Source of the DNA: Chrysiogenales bacterium
GTDB lineage: Bacteria; Acidobacteriota; Aminicenantia; UBA2199
Direction of reading: 5' to 3'
Assembly: GCA_004525465.1 (NCBI GenBank)
Contig: SPCN01000120.1
Span: 1-6,875, forward strand
DNA length: 6,875 nt
A model generated the notes under the pieces. That model was not told the origin of the DNA and made no database searches. It worked only from the letters and a program-made list of their open reading frames with translations. The translations under genes were made by a program, and so were the position numbers. The first letter of the stretch is position 1, and the number at the start of each line of letters is the position of its first letter. This document shows, one piece after another, positions 1 through 6,875 of the stretch.

Positions 1-816
<816 letters not shown>

Positions 817-838
<22 letters not shown>

Positions 839-2067
839 TCGTTCAGTTCCTTGAGAGAAATTTTGATCTGTTCCTGGTTGGCCATGTTCTTGATGGAAAC
901 CGAGCCGCTCTGGATCTCGTTCTCAGCCAGGATCAGGGTGAAGGCGGCGGCGACGCGGTCGGCCTTCTTGAACTGTTTTTTCAGGTTTTTGCCCTGGTAA
1001 TCGAGGTAGACCGGGTAGCCCTCTTCGCGCAAAACTTGGGCCATCTGTACGGCATGGGCCAGCCACTGCCGGTCCTCATAGGCCACAAAAAGGGTTTTGG
1101 GCCGCGCTGGTTCCAGCTGCTCCAGGTGCAGGATTATGCGCTCCATGCCGGCGGCAAAACCGATGGCTGCCATGTCGGGTCCGCCCAATTCCTGGATCAA
1201 GTTGTTGTAGCGGCCGCCGCCCAGCAGTGCATTTTGGGCCCCCAGCTGACCCGAGGTGATTTCAAAGGCGGTCTTGGTGTAGTAGTCCAGGCCGCGCACC
1301 AAACGCGGGTTCAACTGGAAGGAAACGTTCATCCAGCTCAGGGTCTCGCGCACCGCGGCGAAATGGTCCCGGCATTCGCTGCAAAGGTGATCGCTGATTA
1401 GAGGCAGGCTTGCGGCGACTTCAGCGCAGGCTGGCAGTTTGCAGTCAAAGATGCGCAGCGGGTTGCCGTCGATCTTGCGCCGGCAGTCGGAGCACAACCG
1501 GCTCTCTTGGGCGTGCGCCGCCTTGCGCAACACTTGCAGGTAGTCGGGGCGGCATTGCGGACAGCCCACCGAATTCAGCTCCAATTGCATGGCTTCAATC
1601 CCGATTTTTTTAAGGAAATCCACGGCCGAAAACATGACCTCGGCGTCTACTTGCGGAGAATCGTCAGCGAAAACCTCGACTCCGAATTGTTGAAACTGGC
1701 GGTAGCGTCCCTTCTGTGGCTTGTCGTAGCGAAACATGGATCCAATGTAGTAAAAGCGCAGCGGGGACAGGGTCTCGAAGAGGTTGTTTTCGATGGCCGC
1801 CCGCACCACCGAGGCTGTGTTCTCGGGCCTGAGGGTCAGGCTGCGGTCCGATTTGTCGGAGAAGGTATACATTTCTTTTTGGACGATTTCAGTTTCGCTG
1901 CCGATGCCGCGGCTGAACAATTCACTGTGTTCGAAAATCGGAGTGCGGATCTCCTGATAGAGGAAATTTTTATAATAGGCGTGGATGGCATTTTCCAGAT
2001 CATGCCATTTTTGGATCTCGGGAGCGAAAATGTCGCGTGTGCCTTTCGGCGCTTTGATTTCGTTCAT
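817..2067 (-). CDS. hisS: Histidyl-tRNA synthetase
   Basis: Charges tRNA-His with histidine (cytoplasmic class II synthetase); 416 residues, normal for bacteria. Visible in order: N-terminal PKGTRDIFAPE (7-17); motif 1 region about 35-52; TLRPENTASVVRA (78-90); motif 2 SMFRYDKPQKGRYRQFQQFG (110-129); the histidine-specific signature LVRGLDYYTKTAFEI (256-270); LLGGGRYNNL (281-290); motif 3 IGFAAGMERIIL (302-313); anticodon-binding domain about 322-416. The insertion domain carries eight cysteines, mostly in pairs (169/172, 192/195, 209/214, 229/232), a pattern I recall from Clostridia-type HisRS; zinc binding is possible but unproven. The start overlaps the upstream stop as ATGA, and only a weak GGGG lies upstream, so translation is probably coupled. 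The end, CTG AAA AAA AAC TAT TGA, forms a slippery run at the aspS junction. No T-box leader is possible here because the gene starts inside its neighbour. Confidence 0.98.
848..852 (-). promoter_or_regulatory. Shine-Dalgarno site of aspS inside hisS
   Basis: AAGGA on the minus strand, nine bases before the aspS ATG at 838 and within the last codons of hisS. It supports the overlapping ATG start rather than a later TTG (the seventh codon of the same frame). Confidence 0.6.
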
Positions 2068-3665
2068 AGGTACCCCAGTGATTTTAATGTGTCCATGGTT
2101 TCTTGGTCAAATTTGTTCAGTTTACGTTTGTTGGCGGTGATGATCCGTGATATCTTCAGCACCGATTTGACCATCTCCGAGCGCTGTCCCGACGGATCGG
2201 GCCCGAGGTGCAGGTTTTCGATGCCGTGGCGATCCTGTTTCAGATTGATGAATTCCAAGCTGTTCCCGGGTCGCCCCGGGTAAAAGATGACCTGCCAGGG
2301 GAAATGGAGCACCGAAAAGGCGTCGAAATAGGCTTCGGGAGAGTATGTCTCCAAGAAAAGCTTGGGATCGGAAGAATCGGCCAAGGCGCTGGCACCTAAC
2401 ATGTGTTTGGGCGCTGCGGAGCCGATAAGGGCCAGGAGGGTGGGCGCGACGCTGAAATTCGAGACCAGGGCGTTTTGCGCCTGCCGGCGGGGTATACCTT
2501 TGCCGCTGAGCATGAACGGAACATGGGTGTAAACCTTGTTCAAATAATGGATGTGCCCGAAATGGGATCCGTACTCGCCTAGACCTTCGCCATGGTCGCC
2601 CATGACCAGAAAAGTCGATTTGGCGTAAAGATTTTCTTTTTTTAAATGGTCCAGAAGCAGGCCGATCTGGGAATCCATATAGCGGATCTCTTTTACATAT
2701 CCGCTCATTTTGGCTTCATTGCTGATTTTAAGCAGATATTTAAAAGACAGTTCCGCACGGCACGACGCTTTCCCCTTGTTGGTCACAACGAGAAATGATT
2801 CGGCATTTACCGAGTTGAGGGTAACCATTCCGTAGCGCTCTTTGCGGCGAATCAGGTCCGGGGAGTAGGTCAGGCTGATGGCAGCGCCGGGTTCCAGGGC
2901 CTTGACATTCAGGTCGTTATAGATGATTCCGGTGAAGGCCTGCTTTTCCAAAATGGGGACCGGTATTTCCGAATCCAAGCGAATCAGGTTTTCTCCCGGT
3001 TCCAAGATCAGGGGAAGGCGCAGTACCGGTTGCTCGATGCTCGGGCCGCTGAACAGCAGCTTTTGGCCGCAGCGTACAGTGAACCTTTCTTGGTTTTCGG
3101 GCGGGAAATATGGTTCGTGGGGATCGGAATAGTGGATCCAGATAAAGGACTTTTTCCCCTTGATTTTGTCGATCAGGACAAAAGCGTCGCGATTGACCTC
3201 GGCGGCGGTTTTATACCACAGGCCGGGCTTGAAGTTTTCCAGGAAATGGTCGAAGCCTCTGGCCAAACCGAAATTGCGCTTCAACACGGCCAGGGATATA
3301 ACGGCGCCGGTGGCATAGCCATTTTTTTTCATGATCTCGGCCAGAGATTGGTTTGGAATGACACGCTCCTGACCGTTGTTGTAGAGCTTCAATACGTGCG
3401 GGGGCAGTGAATAAAACATGGCTGCGTGACTGGGTAAAGTGATGGGAATGACCGAGTAGGCGTTTTTGTAGTGCAGGCCAGCCGCGGCCAGGGAGGCAAG
3501 GTTCGGAGTGCTTGTGTTTCCGGTTGTTGAGTAATCGATCGCGTCCGCCCGGGTAGTATCCAGGGTGATCAGGAAGATGTGTTCCGGTGCCGAGCCACTA
3601 AAAAAAAGTAAAAAAAAAGCCAGAAACAGCAGGGGCGGCAGCAGCCAGAGCAGTTTTATTTTCAT
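2064..3665 (-). CDS. Membrane-anchored sulfatase-like (alkaline phosphatase superfamily) hydrolase/transferase with Thr nucleophile and large insert
   Basis: Probable metal-dependent phospho- or sulfo-ester hydrolase or phosphotransferase acting outside the cytoplasm; substrate unknown. 533 residues. Residues 5-22 are one hydrophobic segment after a basic start (MKIK), an uncleaved anchor or signal peptide. The sulfatase fold begins at IFLITLDTTRAD (30-41, metal ligand Asp36). TPNLASLAAAGLHYKNAYS (53-71) leads to the active-site motif T76-L-P-S-H80. Sulfatases have C/S-x-P-x-R here, so Thr76 cannot become formylglycine; Thr is the nucleophile in nucleotide pyrophosphatases and LtaS-like enzymes. 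HYSDPHEPY (178-186), MGDHGEGLGEYG (355-366, Asp357/His358) and nearby His368/371/373 complete the likely metal site. A roughly 130-residue, strand-rich segment (about 190-322) separates PYFPPE from YVKEIRYMD, which are close together in ordinary family members. The C-terminus ends LKSLGYL. There is no ribosome binding site before the ATG; it overlaps the HIT stop as ATGA, so it probably depends on coupling. Confidence 0.9.
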   Translation of the reverse strand: MKIKLLWLLPPLLFLAFFLLFFSGSAPEHIFLITLDTTRADAIDYSTTGNTSTPNLASLAAAGLHYKNAYSVIPITLPSHAAMFYSLPPHVLKLYNNGQERVIPNQSLAEIMKKNGYATGAVISLAVLKRNFGLARGFDHFLENFKPGLWYKTAAEVNRDAFVLIDKIKGKKSFIWIHYSDPHEPYFPPENQERFTVRCGQKLLFSGPSIEQPVLRLPLILEPGENLIRLDSEIPVPILEKQAFTGIIYNDLNVKALEPGAAISLTYSPDLIRRKERYGMVTLNSVNAESFLVVTNKGKASCRAELSFKYLLKISNEAKMSGYVKEIRYMDSQIGLLLDHLKKENLYAKSTFLVMGDHGEGLGEYGSHFGHIHYLNKVYTHVPFMLSGKGIPRRQAQNALVSNFSVAPTLLALIGSAAPKHMLGASALADSSDPKLFLETYSPEAYFDAFSVLHFPWQVIFYPGRPGNSLEFINLKQDRHGIENLHLGPDPSGQRSEMVKSVLKISRIITANKRKLNKFDQETMDTLKSLGYL

Positions 3666-4141
3666 TTTAAGAAAGCGGAACGTATGGTGTTGAAAACCGT
3701 TTCCAGGTCGTAGGAAAGCAGCCTGGTGTCACCGACAACGGCCATGAAATTCGCGTCCCCTTGCCAACGGGGCACGATATGCTGGTGGAAATGGTCCTTG
3801 ACCCCGGCCCCAGCCGCATTGCCGATGTTCATGCCGATGTTGAAACCGTCGGGATGGAAGCTTGCTTTTAAAATGGTCAGGGAACGGTTGGTCAGCTGCC
3901 ACATCTCCAGAAGATCGGCGGCGGTCATTTCCTCGGGGGCGGCGATATGGGCATTGGGGGTGATTAGCAGATGGCCGGTGCTGTAGGGATATTTGTTCAG
4001 GATGATGAAAAATTTATTGCCGCGATAGCAGATCAGGGAGTCGTGATCTTCTTTGGTCAGTGCCTGGCAGAACACGCAGCCGTTATTCTTTTTAAATTTG
4101 GAAATGAATTCCCAGCGCCAGGGGGCTGATAAATATTTCAT
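3662..4141 (-). CDS. HIT-family protein (Ap4A phosphorylase / nucleotide hydrolase-like)
   Basis: Cytoplasmic histidine-triad protein, 159 residues. These enzymes cleave nucleotide phosphate linkages, such as dinucleoside polyphosphates or AMP-conjugates, through a nucleotidyl-histidine intermediate. The triad is D116-H-F-H-Q-H-I with His117, His119 and His121; His119 is the expected nucleophile. N-terminal APWRWEFI (6-13) and the C22-x-x-C25 pair, together with His65 and His117, match the zinc-containing branch that includes mycobacterial Ap4A phosphorylase (Rv2613c). NKYPYSTGHLLITPNAHIA (49-67) is the usual HIT core and GFNIGMNIGNAAGAGVKDH (99-117) the usual approach to the triad. It starts 32 bases after rpsA, with AGGT about eight bases before the ATG as a modest binding site. 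Its stop overlaps the next start as ATGA. Downstream synthetases make Ap4A-type by-products, which is a plausible but unproven link. The exact substrate cannot be told from sequence. Confidence 0.94.
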   Translation of the reverse strand: MKYLSAPWRWEFISKFKKNNGCVFCQALTKEDHDSLICYRGNKFFIILNKYPYSTGHLLITPNAHIAAPEEMTAADLLEMWQLTNRSLTILKASFHPDGFNIGMNIGNAAGAGVKDHFHQHIVPRWQGDANFMAVVGDTRLLSYDLETVFNTIRSAFLK

Positions 4142-4173
4142 TAATTGCTACCTGCCCCTGACCCAACCTGCCG

Positions 4174-5883
4174 TCATTTTTTTTTGTCCAGTTCGTTCTG
4201 CAGCAGATCGCCGATGGTCGTGACCTGGTCATCGCCCCCTTTCATGTATTTCTGGATCTCTTCCCGCTCCCGGACCTTGTTCAGTGCCCTTAGGCTGAGA
4301 TAGACCTTTTTGCGGTCGAGTTCAGCCCGCGATATCATGGCTTCGAGCTTGTCACCAGGCTTGTATTTCTTTTCCAGATCCTGCAGGGTGATCCTCTCTT
4401 CGTCAATGTCGCCGATGCGGATAAAACCTTCGATGTTGCGGGTGATTTCCACGGAGATACCGCCGTCGGTGATCTTGCGGACCGTTACCTCAATTGTATT
4501 ACCGGGTTTATGCTTGGAGAAAAATGTTTTCCATTCACTTTCCGATAAATGCTTGATCCCCAGTTGAACCTTATAATTGCGGTCCAATTCGTTGCTGATG
4601 ATCATGGCGTCGATCTCTTCGCCTTCCTTCATGTATTCTTCCGGGGATTCGATATGGTAATAGCTGATATCGGATATCTTCACTACTCCTTCGACTCCTT
4701 GTTCCAGTCCCAGGAAAACCCGCGATTTGAGGATCTTTTTCACTTTGGCCCTAACGATCTCCCCACGCGAGTGTTTTTCCAGGTATTTTTCTTCCGGGCG
4801 CATTTCCAGCTGCTTTAAGCCCAGCTTGATCTTGCGGTCTTCTTTGCTGAACTCAATCACCTGCACCCACAACTTGTCGCCTACGGCCACGTATTCCTCC
4901 ACCGAGGTCGGGCGCCCTTCCCAAGTCAGGTCCGAGATGTGCAGAAGCCCCTCGACTCCTTCTTCAAGTTCGATAAAGGCGCCGAAGCTGACGATCTTGA
5001 CGACCTTGGCGATCAACCTTTTGCCGATGGGATATCTGATCTCGATGTCAATCCAGGGATCGGTGAATTTTTGCTTGATGCCCAAGGATATCTTACCTCT
5101 ATCCTTGTCTATCTCCAGTACCTTGACTTCGATCTCATCGCCTTTGCGCAGTTTTTCTTTGGGGTGATTAATGCGGCCGTAGGAGATGTTGTCCTTGTGC
5201 ACCAGGCCTTCCAGGCCGCCCAGATCGACAAATGCCCCGTAGTCAACGATTGAGGTCACCATACCCTTGACCACTTGTCCGACTGCGAGTGATCCCAGCA
5301 GGTTTTTCAATTTTTCCTGCTTTTCATCTTCGAGCAGGATACGGCGTGAGATGGTGCCGCTCTTTTCCTTTTTATTCAGTTTTACCACCTTGAACCAGAA
5401 GTCCTTGCCCAGCATTTTTTTTGGTGCTTTGACTTTCTGGATATCCACCTGGCTCATGGGCAGAAACATCTCCACTCCCATGTCGACTAAAAAGCCTTTT
5501 TCGTCGGGGGTCAATTTGGTGATCTTGCCCTGCAGGGGAGTGTTCTTTTTATAGGCGTGGAAAACATTTTCCCAGCCTTCCTGTTCGTCGAGTTGTTTTT
5601 TTGAAACGATGATGTAGCCTTCCTTAAAATTAACGTTTTTGGAAAGCACCGAGATCGCGTCACCGATCTTATATTTCATGTTCCCGTCCCAGTCCAGCAG
5701 TTCCTGACGGTCCAGAATGCCTTCGGTTTTTTGGCCGATGTCGATCACCACGCGGTTCTCAACAATATCCACGATGCGGCCTTCAATGGCAGCATTGGAA
5801 GCGAGATTTTTCAGGTCGTATTCCTTCACCAGTTCGGAAAAATCCTCGGAATTGTTCTCGATGGTGTCATTTGTGTCTGACAT
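4174..5883 (-). CDS. rpsA: 30S ribosomal protein S1, six S1 domains
   Basis: Binds mRNA on the small ribosomal subunit and helps initiation on structured or weakly SD-led messages. 569 residues, close to the six-domain proteobacterial length. S1 (OB-fold) repeats lie at about 30-97, 114-182, 199-271, 286-358, 373-445 and 460-534. Domains 3 and 4 are the clearest (VDYGAFVDLGGLEGLVH at 213-229; VSFGAFIELEEGVEGLLHIS at 298-317); domains 1 and 2 are divergent, as is usual for the ribosome-docking end. Domain 3 has HKDNISYGRI where HISDISWGRI is common, a mild deviation. The acidic N-terminus (MSDTNDTIENNSEDFSEL) and the tail TTIGDLLQNELDKKK are family-like. A strong binding site, TAAGGAG, lies seven bases before the ATG, far better than those of its neighbours and in line with high S1 demand. 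It follows ispH by 18 bases; in some Clostridia the two are a single fused protein. Confidence 0.97.
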   Translation of the reverse strand: MSDTNDTIENNSEDFSELVKEYDLKNLASNAAIEGRIVDIVENRVVIDIGQKTEGILDRQELLDWDGNMKYKIGDAISVLSKNVNFKEGYIIVSKKQLDEQEGWENVFHAYKKNTPLQGKITKLTPDEKGFLVDMGVEMFLPMSQVDIQKVKAPKKMLGKDFWFKVVKLNKKEKSGTISRRILLEDEKQEKLKNLLGSLAVGQVVKGMVTSIVDYGAFVDLGGLEGLVHKDNISYGRINHPKEKLRKGDEIEVKVLEIDKDRGKISLGIKQKFTDPWIDIEIRYPIGKRLIAKVVKIVSFGAFIELEEGVEGLLHISDLTWEGRPTSVEEYVAVGDKLWVQVIEFSKEDRKIKLGLKQLEMRPEEKYLEKHSRGEIVRAKVKKILKSRVFLGLEQGVEGVVKISDISYYHIESPEEYMKEGEEIDAMIISNELDRNYKVQLGIKHLSESEWKTFFSKHKPGNTIEVTVRKITDGGISVEITRNIEGFIRIGDIDEERITLQDLEKKYKPGDKLEAMISRAELDRKKVYLSLRALNKVREREEIQKYMKGGDDQVTTIGDLLQNELDKKK

Positions 5884-5890
5884 GTCGTGT

Positions 5891-5897
5891 CTCCTTA
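5891..5897 (-). promoter_or_regulatory. Strong Shine-Dalgarno site of rpsA
   Basis: The minus strand reads TAAGGAG, seven bases before the rpsA ATG and wholly inside the 18-base gap after ispH. It fixes the rpsA start and is the strongest binding site in the minus-strand block. Confidence 0.85.
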
Positions 5898-5901
5898 ACG
5901 T

Positions 5902-6744
5902 TTACAGTTTCTGCAGGAAATTTTTTACGTTATTCAATTCCTGCGGTGAGGTAGAAGCTCCGGCGCTAATCCCTATGGAATTGAATTTCTTTAACTTGGC
6001 CAGGGTGGCTTTGTTCTGCAGATCGGCGCAGGTTTCGATCTGCAGGGAATTTTTGTTTTTTCCCCTGGCGATATTATAAAGTTTTTTAGTGTTGGATGAA
6101 ATCTTGCTGCCGACCACGATGATTGCGTCGACAGTGGGTGCCAGTTTTTTTACGGCTTCCTGACGGTCCCGGGTGGCCTGGCAGATGGTGTTGAAAACAT
6201 GCAGTTTTTCGGTTTTATCCAGAAGTATGGCGACAACCTCTTTGAAAAATTCGGTATTAAGAGTGGTCTGGGCCACTACGCTGATCTCGCGACAGCGGGA
6301 CAGGGCCCGGGCCGCGGCCAGGGAGTTGATGATCCGCACTTTTTTGGCATAGCTTCTGGCCGCGATGATCTCGGGATGGTGCTTGTCGCCAACGATCAGG
6401 ATCCTGCTATTGGCCTTGTCGAGCGCTTCAATAATCTTTTGTCCTTTTTTTACCAGTGGGCAGGTGGCGTCCAGGGTAGCAATGCCTTTCCGGCGCAGGC
6501 GATGTTCGATATCGCGGGGAATGCCGTGGGTGCGGATGCACAGTGTCTTGTTTTTGGAGATTTTGTCGACCGCAGAGATATGTTCGATGCCTTTTGCCGC
6601 CAAATCGTTTAAAACCGGGATATTGTGGATCAGTGGGCCGTAAGTCTGAATCTTTTTTCCTTGGCGATGGTATTCATTGATCAGTTTCAAGGCTCTTTTT
6701 ACTCCAAAACAAAATCCCGCCTCTTCGGCGACTAATATTTTCAT
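5902..6744 (-). CDS. ispH: 4-hydroxy-3-methylbut-2-enyl diphosphate reductase
   Basis: Last enzyme of the MEP (non-mevalonate) isoprenoid pathway: reductive dehydroxylation of HMBPP to IPP and DMAPP using a [4Fe-4S] cluster, in the cytoplasm. 280 residues, typical for the short IspH form. The three cluster cysteines are present: Cys12 (AGFCFGVKRA), Cys95 (DATCPLVKK) and Cys188 (NTICQATRDRQ). Substrate-site residues are also visible: His40 (GPLIHN), His73 (RTHGIP), His123 and Glu125 (KHHPEI), Thr160/161 (AQTTL), the SSN at 216-218 and the AGAST loop (261-265). The start is fixed by homology, because the conserved AGFCFGV normally lies about ten residues from Met1. No ribosome binding site precedes it, and a near-consensus promoter ends only 13 bases upstream, so the message is probably almost leaderless. 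First gene of the minus-strand block; stop TAA 18 bases before rpsA. Confidence 0.97.
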   Translation of the reverse strand: MKILVAEEAGFCFGVKRALKLINEYHRQGKKIQTYGPLIHNIPVLNDLAAKGIEHISAVDKISKNKTLCIRTHGIPRDIEHRLRRKGIATLDATCPLVKKGQKIIEALDKANSRILIVGDKHHPEIIAARSYAKKVRIINSLAAARALSRCREISVVAQTTLNTEFFKEVVAILLDKTEKLHVFNTICQATRDRQEAVKKLAPTVDAIIVVGSKISSNTKKLYNIARGKNKNSLQIETCADLQNKATLAKLKKFNSIGISAGASTSPQELNNVKNFLQKL

Positions 6745-6757
6745 GAATCAGACCACA

Positions 6758-6786
6758 ATCATACAATATTATGGCCGTTTTGTCAA
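6758..6786 (-). promoter_or_regulatory. Sigma70-type promoter for ispH operon
   Basis: On the minus strand TTGACA (6786-6781) and TATGAT (6763-6758) are separated by exactly 17 bases. The -35 is consensus and the -10 is one mismatch from TATAAT. An A/T-rich stretch just upstream (minus strand AATTTTT, about 6789-6795) could act as an UP element. Transcription would begin near 6749-6754, five to ten bases before the ispH ATG, and would serve all six minus-strand genes, since no other promoter or terminator is obvious between them. Confidence 0.8.
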
Positions 6787-6820
6787 CCAAAAATTGCAAT
6801 GCTTCCAACGTGGCCGCGGC
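6787..6820. promoter_or_regulatory. Spacer between back-to-back promoters, with two short palindromes
   Basis: The 34 bases between the two -35 boxes hold two perfect 8-base palindromes: ATTGCAAT at 6793-6800 and GCCGCGGC at 6813-6820, the second touching the rightward -35. Such sites could bind a dimeric regulator of both promoters, but 8-base palindromes also arise by chance. No known operator is recognised. Confidence 0.25.
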
Positions 6821-6849
6821 TTGACAACTTGCTGGCGATGGCTTATAAA
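6821..6849 (+). promoter_or_regulatory. Sigma70-type promoter for divergent right-hand gene
   Basis: TTGACA (6821-6826) and TATAAA (6844-6849) are separated by 17 bases, with consensus -35 and one mismatch in the -10. It points away from ispH. The expected start site is near 6856, which would place the GGAGG at 6856-6860 at the very 5' end of the message. Its -35 is only 34 bases from the -35 of the ispH promoter. Confidence 0.78.
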
Positions 6850-6855
6850 TTTTCC

Positions 6856-6860
6856 GGAGG
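6856..6860 (+). promoter_or_regulatory. Ribosome binding site GGAGG of the divergent gene
   Basis: GGAGG lies nine bases before the ATG at 6870-6872. It is a full match to the anti-SD core and supports that ATG as a true start, even though only six bases of coding sequence are in the window. Confidence 0.7.
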
Positions 6861-6869
6861 TAGCCCCCC

Positions 6870-6875
6870 ATGACG
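6870..6875 (+). CDS. Start of a divergent gene (first two codons, Met-Thr), product unknown
   Basis: ATG ACG at the window edge is preceded by a good binding site (6856-6860) and a near-consensus promoter (6821-6849). The right-hand gene therefore almost certainly begins here, but nothing can be said about its product. Confidence 0.55.

Noticed and set aside
2068..2120. Search for a T-box or other leader before hisS, as in Bacillus hisS-aspS
   Set aside because: hisS begins inside the preceding gene with an ATGA overlap, so there is no untranslated leader to hold one.
2265..2280. CCCGGG repeated in direct and palindromic form
   Set aside because: It encodes the PGRPG turn of the sulfatase-like protein, is very short, and is most simply a product of Pro/Gly codons.
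1507..2283. 258-codon plus-strand open frame antisense to hisS
   Set aside because: It lies opposite well-conserved HisRS and sulfatase coding sequence, has low-complexity shadow composition and no domain. Antisense frames like this are common in such coding DNA.
3601..3625. Long A-runs (T-runs on the coding strand) near the sulfatase-like start, resembling a terminator tail
   Set aside because: They encode the Phe/Leu-rich membrane segment, and no GC-rich hairpin precedes them.
4150..4172. Two copies of ACCTGCC (minus strand GGCAGGT) 16 bases apart between rpsA and the HIT gene
   Set aside because: The repeats are only 7 bases. One supplies the weak binding site before the HIT ATG; no hairpin or terminator forms, and chance is a good explanation.
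6674..6871. 65-codon open frame on the minus strand overlapping the ispH start
   Set aside because: It spans both promoters and the ispH N-terminus in another frame, has no recognisable domain, and its start lies on the complement of the divergent gene's ATG.

Overview
The window is a tightly packed bacterial chromosomal segment. One six-gene block is read on the minus strand and covers almost all of it. In transcription order it runs: ispH, rpsA (ribosomal protein S1), a HIT-family nucleotide hydrolase/transferase, a membrane-anchored sulfatase-like (alkaline phosphatase superfamily) protein, hisS, and the first 279 codons of aspS, which runs off the left edge. At the right edge a divergent plus-strand gene is just starting; only its promoter, ribosome binding site and first two codons are inside the window.

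Layout from right to left: positions 6745-6869 form a divergent promoter region with two textbook sigma70-type promoters back to back (TTGACA-17-TATGAT toward ispH and TTGACA-17-TATAAA toward the right-hand gene). ispH (5902-6744) is followed after 18 bases by rpsA (4174-5883), then after 32 bases by the HIT gene (3662-4141). The HIT gene overlaps the sulfatase-like gene (2064-3665) by ATGA, and that gene overlaps hisS (817-2067) by another ATGA. hisS overlaps aspS by 22 bases. I saw no internal terminator, so one transcript and translational coupling are the simplest reading.

The organism is a bacterium: it has the MEP-pathway enzyme IspH, a six-domain S1 and a bacterial-type AspRS. hisS-aspS adjacency is known from Firmicutes, and ispH next to (or fused to) rpsA is known from Clostridia. 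The sulfatase-like protein, with its TLPSHA active-site motif and LKSLGYL C-terminus, and the HIT protein, with its APWRWEFI start, remind me of Acidobacteriota/Aminicenantes proteins. That assignment is from memory and is low confidence.

Functionally the block mixes translation (S1, HisRS, AspRS), isoprenoid precursor synthesis (IspH), nucleotide clean-up (HIT) and one extracytoplasmic hydrolase. HIT proteins can act on dinucleoside polyphosphates, which aminoacyl-tRNA synthetases make as by-products, so HIT and the synthetases fit together. The sulfatase-like gene is the outlier: it has a Thr where sulfatases carry the formylglycine Cys/Ser, and a roughly 130-residue insert splits its catalytic domain. 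I found no mobile element, CRISPR array or RNA gene, and no clear evidence of a wholly new system. The points most worth a second look are the sulfatase-like protein, the near-leaderless ispH start and the A-run slippery junction between hisS and aspS.
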